Shown one piece after another: positions 1 to 5,743 of a stretch of DNA of 15,497 bases (position 1 is its first letter; every line of letters begins with the position of its first letter). A program made the position numbers and the translations under genes. The DNA lies in contig JBNKHC010000134.1 of assembly GCA_050290145.1 (NCBI GenBank), positions 1-15,497 on the forward strand, given 5' to 3'. Under the pieces are notes generated by a model. It was not told the DNA's origin, searched no databases, and worked only from the letters and a program-made list of their open reading frames with translations. The DNA comes from Pelagibius sp050290145 (GTDB lineage: Bacteria; Pseudomonadota; Alphaproteobacteria; Kiloniellales; Kiloniellaceae).

Positions 1-191
1 CCGGCGAAGAGCGCCGGATCGCCCCAGGGATGGAAGCGGAAGAGCGCCCGCATCTCCTCGTGAAAATTGTCGGGATCGACGGCGAACCACAGCTGCGCGC
101 CGACGATGGCGCAGACGTAGGCCGCGAAGGCGACCGCCAGCGGCCAGCCGCGGCTGGCCGCGGCCGGCGCGAAGAGCCGCTCCGTCGTCAT
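1..191 (-). CDS. Membrane protein, N-terminal fragment (runs off the window)
   Basis: Only the first 63 codons are present; the gene continues past base 1 of the window. The ATG at 191-189 shares ATGA with the stop codon of the preceding glycosyltransferase-like gene, so it is probably translated by coupling. The visible product starts with about 16 polar and small residues, then a hydrophobic stretch at about residues 17-34 that would form one membrane helix, then a polar segment with FHEEMRALFRF and HPWGD. This layout fits a polytopic inner-membrane protein. Position in the operon suggests a role with the glycosyltransferase and the YbhN-like protein, perhaps in assembling a surface glycan or glycolipid, but that is inference. 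I do not recognise the family from this fragment. Confidence 0.6.
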   Translation of the reverse strand, partial: MTTERLFAPAAASRGWPLAVAFAAYVCAIVGAQLWFAVDPDNFHEEMRALFRFHPWGDPALFA

Positions 192-1978
192 GCCCCCGGC
201 TCCGAGGCTCCCGCCGTGCTCCCTGCCGGATCATCCAGCAGGTAGATCTCGAAGCCGCCGGCCGTCTCCAGCAGGCTGTAGCGTTCGCGCAGGTCCGCCA
301 TCAGGCGGCGCACCGGCGGCAAGTTGTGGATGTCATCCGGCCGGTAGAAGACGAGCCGCGGCGGGTTCTCGTCCAGCGCGGCTTCGACCGCCTGCAGATC
401 TTCCACGCTCTGCAGGCCGCGCGCCGCGTTGAAGAAGCGCAGCGGGTTGCGCCGCTGGGCCAGGAAGTAGAGCTCCGGGTTGGCCGGCAGCGCCAGGATC
501 GTGTCCTCGGGCGCGCTGTGCTTCTCGATGAAGTTCAGCAGCAGGCTGTAGAGCGCGGTTTCCTCGGCCGCCACGATCAGCCCGGCGCGCGGCAGGCCGG
601 TCGGCGCCACCACGGTCTTGGTCTGGCCGGCGACGATGCCGTCCCAGCCGCGGGTCAGCGGCTGGCCGGCCTGATAGGTCAGGCCGATCATGGCCAGCGT
701 CAGGCAGAAGACGGCGGGCACCAGGCTGCGGCGCCGCCCGGCCCGGGTACTCTGGTGCAGCAGCGCCACCAGCGTCAGCGCCGCGCTGAAAAAGAGATAG
801 AGCGGCTCCTGGGTGTGCACCGAGACCAGGGCAAAGAAGCAGGCCACGATGGGCAGGGCCGCCTGGCCCGCGGGCTCGCCGCGCCACAGGACGCGCAGCA
901 GCAGGGTGCCGAGCGAGACCGGCAGCAGCGCCAGGGAGAGCCAGAAGAAACCGTTCAGCATGGCCGCACCGCCACCGCCCAGCATCTGCTCGATGCTGCG
1001 CAGCATCAGCGCGCCGAAGCCCGGCGTGGCGACCGGCCCGGCAAGGGCCACCGACACGATCGAAGCCAGGGTGTCCTGCCACCAGCTCGCCAGCGATCCG
1101 TCGGCGAAGTGGTAGGCCAGCAGCGGCGCGGCGGCCAGCAAGCCGCCCGGCACCATGCGCACCAGCAAGCGCAGGACGCAGCGCTCGCTGAGCCGCGTGG
1201 TCATGAAGGTGAAGCCCAGCAACAGTGCCGGCGCGGCGCCGAACAGCAGCGCGGCGGCGATGTCGGTCATGGCGCGCAGATAGAGCACCAGGCCGACCAG
1301 CATCAGCAACGCCAGCCCGCGCGCCAGCCGCGACTTCGTATGGCCGGGATGGCGCTGCTCCTGCAGCAGCAGGTAGGTGAAAACGCCCATGGCAGCGAAG
1401 ATGCCGCTGAGCGGCCGGAAGAGGAACAGCAGCACCAGCAGGAAGCCGGTCAGCTCCAGGGTACCGCGCCGCTCGACCGGCCGGACGGACAACAGAGCGA
1501 CGACGAGAACACAGAGGAAGAGGGCGTGCCACTGCGCCGTCGGGCTCAGGAATTGCACGAAGGTCAGGCAGCTCATGGCCACGGCACCGGCGAAAGCCGG
1601 GAAGGCCCCGCGCTCGGCGAGCAGCCAGAAGGCCAGGGCGCATTGGATCAGCGTCATCACCACCAGGGGATAGCGCAGGCTCAGCAGATCTACACCGAGA
1701 ACCTTAAAGGCCAGGGCGTTGGCGAAGCTGACATAGCCCATATGGATGGCCTGCACGGTGCCATTCAGCGACTCTCCGTTCAGCAGCCGCTCGGCGACGT
1801 GAGCATAGGCTCCCTCGTCCGGCGCCGACCAGAAGCGGTCGTGGAAGTGCTGCAGCACGGCGATGGCAACCAGCATGGCCGCCACGAAGACCAGGCCCCT
1901 GGCCAGGCGCACGACGCCGGCGCCGCCCAGGTGGGCGGTGGGATGGACCAGGGCCGGAGCGGCGTCGACGCGGCTCAT
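188..1978 (-). CDS. Polytopic GT-C/PMT-like glycosyltransferase-type membrane protein
   Basis: A 596-residue integral membrane protein. A first helix lies at about residues 27-42, followed by a loop with WSAPDEGAYAHVAERLLNGE at about 50-69. The acidic D54-E55 pair in the first extracytoplasmic loop followed by Y-x-H/xxAxxLL resembles the catalytic loop of GT39/ArnT-type enzymes, which transfer sugars from polyprenyl-phosphate donors. About ten more hydrophobic segments follow, then a soluble C-terminal region from about residue 460 to the end. The start is the ATG at 1978 because it overlaps the upstream stop as ATGA; the same frame stays open upstream to 2779 but that part lies antisense-free inside the neighbouring gene in another frame. 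It also overlaps the next gene by ATGA (188-191). Donor and acceptor are unknown. It could instead be a non-enzymatic relative of the fold. Confidence 0.75.
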   Translation of the reverse strand: MSRVDAAPALVHPTAHLGGAGVVRLARGLVFVAAMLVAIAVLQHFHDRFWSAPDEGAYAHVAERLLNGESLNGTVQAIHMGYVSFANALAFKVLGVDLLSLRYPLVVMTLIQCALAFWLLAERGAFPAFAGAVAMSCLTFVQFLSPTAQWHALFLCVLVVALLSVRPVERRGTLELTGFLLVLLFLFRPLSGIFAAMGVFTYLLLQEQRHPGHTKSRLARGLALLMLVGLVLYLRAMTDIAAALLFGAAPALLLGFTFMTTRLSERCVLRLLVRMVPGGLLAAAPLLAYHFADGSLASWWQDTLASIVSVALAGPVATPGFGALMLRSIEQMLGGGGAAMLNGFFWLSLALLPVSLGTLLLRVLWRGEPAGQAALPIVACFFALVSVHTQEPLYLFFSAALTLVALLHQSTRAGRRRSLVPAVFCLTLAMIGLTYQAGQPLTRGWDGIVAGQTKTVVAPTGLPRAGLIVAAEETALYSLLLNFIEKHSAPEDTILALPANPELYFLAQRRNPLRFFNAARGLQSVEDLQAVEAALDENPPRLVFYRPDDIHNLPPVRRLMADLRERYSLLETAGGFEIYLLDDPAGSTAGASEPGA

Positions 1979-3027
1979 GGCGCCGCCGGCGCCGCCGGCA
2001 GCCGGCGCCCCCCCCCCTTGAGCCACAGCACGCAGCCGGGCAGCACGGCGGCCAGCAGCGCCAGACCGAAGAGCACCGAGATCGCCAGGGCATGGCCGGC
2101 GCCGATACCGGCAACGCCGAGCATGATGACGCTGGCGCCCTCGCGCACGCCCCAACCGGCGAAGGACAGCGGAATAAAGGTGATGAGAATGACGGCGGGC
2201 ACCGCGGCCAGCGCCTCGGCCCAGCCCAGTTCCAGCCCCAAACCGCGCCCCAGGGCCAGCACCGTCAGCACCGAGCAGACCTGGGCCGCCGCCGAGAGCA
2301 GCAGCAGGTAGAGCGACAGCGGCTGGCTCAGCAGCACCCGGCGGCTGTCCGCCGCCAGCACGTCCGTCAGGCCGGTCAGACGATTCAGGTGGGGGCCCAG
2401 CAGCGGCAGCGCCTCCAGGCGCCGGCGCAGGCCCGCCGGCAGGCGGTCCAGCAGGCACAGCAAGGCAAGCCCGGCCAGCAAGCCCGGCAGGGCGGCGAGC
2501 AGCAGCCAGCGCAGGGCCGGCGGGCCGAGGCTGTCGCCCAGCCACAGGACGCCGCCGGCGACCATGAGCACCAGGGCCAGCAGGCCGGAGACCCGCTCCA
2601 GCGTCACGCCCGAGAAGGCGCGCTTGAAGGGAACCCCCAGGCGGGTGACCTGCCAGATGCGCACGGCGTCGCCGCCGACCGAGGTCGGCAGCACCTGGGT
2701 GAAGAAAGTGCCGATGAACATCAATTCGGTGGCGCGGGCCAGCGGCAGCGGCGTGCCCAGCGCCCGCAGGATCAGCCACCAGCGCAGCGCCGAGGCCAGG
2801 GTGACGCCCAGCATGCCGGCGACCGCTCCGAGCCCGGCCCAGAGCGGCAGGTCGAGCAGCAGCCCCGCGACCGCCCGCAGGTCGACCGCGCGCGCCAGCA
2901 GGGCCAGCAGACCCAGGGAGACCGCGAGTTTGAGGATCAGCGCCCAGGGGCGACCGCCCCCCTGGCGCTCGGCCACAGAGGCGCCGCCCGGCAGCGGCTG
3001 GTCAGCCGTTTCCGCCGTCGCAGGCAT
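1975..3027 (-). CDS. YbhN/AglD2-type flippase-like membrane protein (LPG synthase TM-domain family, UPF0104)
   Basis: A 350-residue polytopic protein with about eight hydrophobic segments. Family signatures are LPTSVGGDAVR (residues 113-123), the ER pair at 144-145, and PLSFAGWGVREG (286-297). These mark the membrane domain shared by YbhN, AglD2 and the N-terminal part of MprF; stand-alone members are often found beside glycosyltransferases and are thought to move or hold lipid-linked substrates. There is no C-terminal MprF synthase domain. The ATG at 3027 is preferred over three in-frame ATGs up to 3060 because GGGAG sits six bases before it. The stop overlaps the glycosyltransferase start (ATGA). 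Near the 3' end, codons 337-340 (AAG GGG GGG GGG) form a run of ten G. The substrate is unknown. Confidence 0.85.
   Translation of the reverse strand: MPATAETADQPLPGGASVAERQGGGRPWALILKLAVSLGLLALLARAVDLRAVAGLLLDLPLWAGLGAVAGMLGVTLASALRWWLILRALGTPLPLARATELMFIGTFFTQVLPTSVGGDAVRIWQVTRLGVPFKRAFSGVTLERVSGLLALVLMVAGGVLWLGDSLGPPALRWLLLAALPGLLAGLALLCLLDRLPAGLRRRLEALPLLGPHLNRLTGLTDVLAADSRRVLLSQPLSLYLLLLSAAAQVCSVLTVLALGRGLGLELGWAEALAAVPAVILITFIPLSFAGWGVREGASVIMLGVAGIGAGHALAISVLFGLALLAAVLPGCVLWLKGGGRRLPAAPAAP
2008..2017 (-). repeat. Homopolymer tract G10 on the coding strand, possible slippage site
   Basis: Ten consecutive C on the plus strand are read as ten G in codons 337-340 of the YbhN-like gene, just 12 codons before its stop. 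Gain of one G, or a -1 ribosomal slip, moves reading into the frame of the glycosyltransferase, which is open here, giving a fused protein of about 946 residues. Loss of one G leads to a long arginine-rich tail instead. This is the longest G/C homopolymer noticed in the window. Confidence 0.6.
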
Positions 3028-3137
3028 CTTGCACTCCCACATCAGCATCCTGGAGGCCATGATGCCGTTGAAGGAGTAAAGAAAACCTCAGCCTAAACAA
3101 ATTATGAAGAATTGCGGGGAACGGCCTCAGAAGACCG

Positions 3138-3971
3138 CTAGCGCGACTTCATGGCCGCCCAGTCCTCGGCGCTCAAGCTCTCCATGAGGGAGAACTGCCC
3201 GGCCCCTTTCAGCCATTCGCCGCCGTCGATGGTCACCACCTCGCCGTTGATGTAGGCCGAGCCCTCGGCCAGCAGGAAGGCGGCGAGGTCGGCCAGCTCG
3301 CGGTGCTCGCCGACGCGGCCCAGCGGGATCTTGTTCATCCAGGCCCGGTTCATGGCCTCGTTGGGCACCAGGCGCGACCAGGCGCCCTCGGTCGGGAAGG
3401 GCCCCGGCGCGATGGCGTTGAGGCGGATGCCGCGCCCGCCCCACTCCACCGCCAGGGAGCGGGTCATGGCCAGCACCCCCGCCTTGGCCATGGCCGAGGG
3501 CACCACGTAGGGCGAGCCGGTCTCGGCATAGGTGGCGATGATGGAAAGCACGTTGCCGGGATGCCCCTCGGCCAGCCAGCGCTTGCCGCAGGCCAGGGTC
3601 ACATAGGCGGTGCCGTGCATGACGATGGCCAGCACCGCGTCGAGGGCGCGCGGCGAGAGGCTCTCGCTGCGGGCCAGGAAGTTGCCGGCGGCGTTGTTCA
3701 CCAGGGCGTCGAGCGAGCCCTCGTCCCAGATGCGGTTGACCATGGCCTCGACCTGGGCCGGGTCGCGCAGGTCGCAGGGGATGGCACGGGTGCGGTTTGG
3801 GAAGGCCTCGTCGAACTCCTCACGGGTTTCCTCCAGCACGCCCTGGCGGCGCCCGCAGATCACCAGGCGCGCGCCCAGCTCCAGGACCCGCCGGCCCATG
3901 GACTTGCCGAGGCCGGTGCCGCCGCCGGTGATGAGGATGCACTTGTCTTGCAGAAGGTCGCTCTGGAACAT
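3138..3971 (-). CDS. SDR-family NADPH-dependent 2,4-dienoyl-CoA reductase (DECR type)
   Basis: A 277-residue short-chain dehydrogenase. The Rossmann motif TGGGTGLG lies at residues 15-22 and NNAAG at 92-96. The segment ATYAETGSPYVVPSAMAKAG (146-165) closely matches mitochondrial DECR1, with Tyr148, Ser159 and Lys163 at the same spacing as DECR1 Tyr199, Ser210 and Lys214. The tail (GPFPTEGAWSRL, then NGEVVTIDGGEW) also matches this family. It should reduce 2,4-dienoyl-CoA formed during beta-oxidation of unsaturated fatty acids, in the cytosol. The start at 3971 (MFQSDLL) is chosen over an upstream ATG at 4082 because the family begins near this point and the extension is rich in residues without homology; GGGG lies eight bases upstream. 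It is divergent from an acyl-CoA synthetase, which supports a shared role in acyl-chain breakdown. Confidence 0.87.
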   Translation of the reverse strand: MFQSDLLQDKCILITGGGTGLGKSMGRRVLELGARLVICGRRQGVLEETREEFDEAFPNRTRAIPCDLRDPAQVEAMVNRIWDEGSLDALVNNAAGNFLARSESLSPRALDAVLAIVMHGTAYVTLACGKRWLAEGHPGNVLSIIATYAETGSPYVVPSAMAKAGVLAMTRSLAVEWGGRGIRLNAIAPGPFPTEGAWSRLVPNEAMNRAWMNKIPLGRVGEHRELADLAAFLLAEGSAYINGEVVTIDGGEWLKGAGQFSLMESLSAEDWAAMKSR

Positions 3972-4080
3972 GCGAAAAGCCCCGCCGTTGCGTTTGGTCG
4001 CTGATGACTGTAGTACCGCTCCCGCCCCGCTTTGGCTATGGTGGCGGCCAAGAAAACAACAATACGACGAGGGAGGGCCC
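3972..4080. promoter_or_regulatory. Divergent intergenic region between dienoyl-CoA reductase and acyl-CoA synthetase
   Basis: This 109-base region separates two head-to-head fatty-acid genes and must hold the start signals of both. GAGGGAGG at 4069-4076 is a good ribosome binding site for the synthetase. I could not fit a convincing -35/-10 pair on either strand, and no clear inverted repeat was seen. Confidence 0.35.
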
Positions 4081-5721
4081 ATGCTGCCGGCGGCGGCAAG
4101 CTACGAAGAGCTGACGGCGAAGTTCCGCTGGCAGATCCCCGAGCACTACAACATCGGCGTCGACGCCTGCGACAGGTGGGCCCAGGACAGCAACGGGGGA
4201 AGCGACCGCCTGGCGCTCATCCACCTGCACGACGATGGCCGGGAAACCCGCTACAGCTTCAAGGACCTGAAGCGCCTCTCCAACCGCTGCGCCAACGTGC
4301 TGGAAACCCAGGGCGTGGAGGAAGGCGATCGCGTGGCCATCCTGCTGGCCCAGGGGCCGGAGACCGCCATCGCGCATCTCGCGACCTACAAGCTGGGCGC
4401 CATCGCGGTGCCGCTCTTCACCCTTTTCGGCGAGGAGGCGCTGGAGTACCGCCTCGCCAACTCCGGCGCCAAGGTGGTGATCACCGACCAGGCGGGCCTC
4501 GCCAAGCTGGCGGCGATTCGCGACGCGCTGCCGGCGCTGGAGACAATCATTTCCATCGACGGTGGAGACGCCCTCGACTGGCACCGCCTGCTGGAGCGCG
4601 CCTCCGACGGCTTCCTGCCGGTCGACACCCTGGCCAACGATCCCGCCCTCATCATCTATACCTCCGGCACCACCGGGCCGCCCAAGGGCGCGTTGCACGC
4701 CCAGCGCGTGCTGCTCGGCCACCTGCCGGGGGTGGAGCTGCCGCAGAACTTCCTGCCGCAGCCCGGCGACCTGTTCTGGACCCCGGCGGACTGGGCCTGG
4801 ATCGGCGGCCTCTTGGATGTGCTGCTGCCGGCCTGGCACCACGGCGTGCCGGTGCTGGCGCACCGCTTCGCCAAGTTCGACCCGGAGAAGGCCTTCAAGC
4901 TGCTGGCCGACTTCGGCGTGCGCAACTCCTTCCTGCCGCCGACGGCGCTGAAGATCATGCGCACGGTGGAGAACCCCGCCGGGCGCTGGGACATGAAGCT
5001 GCGCTCCATCGGCAGCGGCGGCGAAACCCTGGGCGCCGAGATGCTGGAATGGTCGAAGGAGGTCTTCGGCGTCACCGTGAACGAGTTCTACGGCCAGACC
5101 GAGTGCAACCTGGTGGTCTCCAACTGCGCCGAGATCATGCCGGTCAAGCCGGGCTCCATGGGCCGCCCCGTCCCCGGCCACCGGGTCGCGATCATTGACG
5201 ACGAGGGCAAAGAGGTAGCGAGAGGCGAGGCCGGCACCATCGCGGTTCATCGCCCCGACCCGGTGATGTTCCTGGAGTACTGGCAGAATCCGGAGGCAAC
5301 GGCGGCCAAGTTCCGCGGCGACTGGCTGATGACCGGCGACCAGGGCGCGATGGACGAGGAAGGCTACCTGCGCTTCGTCGGGCGCGACGACGACGTCATC
5401 ACCTCCGGCGGCTACCGCATCGGCCCCGGCGAGATCGAGGATTGTCTTCTCAAGCACCCCGCCGTGGCCCTGGCAGCGGCGGTCGGCGTGCCCGATCCCG
5501 TGCGCACTGAGCGGGTGAAGGCCTTCATCGTGCTGAAGGAAGGGCGCAGCGGCGACGACGCGCTGGTGCGCGAGATCCAGGACTATGTGAAGACGCGCCT
5601 GGCCGCCCACGAGTACCCGCGCGAGGTCGCCTTCGTGGAGTCCCTGCCGATGACCGCCACCGGCAAGATCATCCGCAAGGCGCTGCGGGAAGAGTCCGGG
5701 CGAAAAACCTCGTCCTGCTAG
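4081..5721 (+). CDS. AMP-forming acyl-CoA synthetase (medium-chain/ACSM-like)
   Basis: A 546-residue member of the adenylate-forming (ANL) superfamily that would activate a carboxylic acid with ATP and CoA. Motifs in order: P-loop-like YTSGTTGPPKG (193-203), NEFYGQTE (334-341), TGD (418-420), the hinge GRDDDVITSGGYRIGPGEIE (434-453), and the catalytic lysine in TATGKIIRK (Lys529). Length and arrangement fit bacterial acyl-CoA synthetases close to the mammalian ACSM type rather than acetyl-CoA synthetase, which is about 100 residues longer. The substrate could be a medium-chain or aromatic acid. The ATG at 4081 follows GAGGGAGG by four bases; the same frame is open upstream to 3610 but that lies antisense to the reductase. 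Divergence from a dienoyl-CoA reductase supports a fatty-acid role. The P-type ATPase gene starts 22 bases downstream. Confidence 0.9.
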   Translation: MLPAAASYEELTAKFRWQIPEHYNIGVDACDRWAQDSNGGSDRLALIHLHDDGRETRYSFKDLKRLSNRCANVLETQGVEEGDRVAILLAQGPETAIAHLATYKLGAIAVPLFTLFGEEALEYRLANSGAKVVITDQAGLAKLAAIRDALPALETIISIDGGDALDWHRLLERASDGFLPVDTLANDPALIIYTSGTTGPPKGALHAQRVLLGHLPGVELPQNFLPQPGDLFWTPADWAWIGGLLDVLLPAWHHGVPVLAHRFAKFDPEKAFKLLADFGVRNSFLPPTALKIMRTVENPAGRWDMKLRSIGSGGETLGAEMLEWSKEVFGVTVNEFYGQTECNLVVSNCAEIMPVKPGSMGRPVPGHRVAIIDDEGKEVARGEAGTIAVHRPDPVMFLEYWQNPEATAAKFRGDWLMTGDQGAMDEEGYLRFVGRDDDVITSGGYRIGPGEIEDCLLKHPAVALAAAVGVPDPVRTERVKAFIVLKEGRSGDDALVREIQDYVKTRLAAHEYPREVAFVESLPMTATGKIIRKALREESGRKTSSC

Positions 5722-5743
5722 TCAGGAGGGAGCAACTTGCAGC

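Noticed and set aside
326..2311. Long plus-strand open frame of 661 codons opposite the glycosyltransferase gene
   Set aside because: It is Gln/Arg/Gly/His-rich without hydrophobic core or motifs and lies antisense to a gene with clear membrane segments; a typical GC-rich shadow frame.
1979..2779. Upstream extension of the glycosyltransferase frame to 2779
   Set aside because: It overlaps the YbhN-like gene in another frame and is Ala/Gly/Arg/Pro-rich. The ATGA overlap supports the start at 1978. It matters only as the open frame for the possible slippage fusion.
2092..3096. Plus-strand open frame opposite the YbhN-like gene
   Set aside because: Gln/Arg-rich composition and no motif; the minus-strand frame has strong family signatures.
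3610..4080. N-terminal extension of the acyl-CoA synthetase
   Set aside because: It is antisense to the dienoyl-CoA reductase, Arg/Ser-rich, and the ATG at 4081 has a strong ribosome binding site.
4036..5610. 524-codon minus-strand frame opposite the acyl-CoA synthetase
   Set aside because: His/Gly/Gln-rich shadow of a gene with complete ANL motifs.
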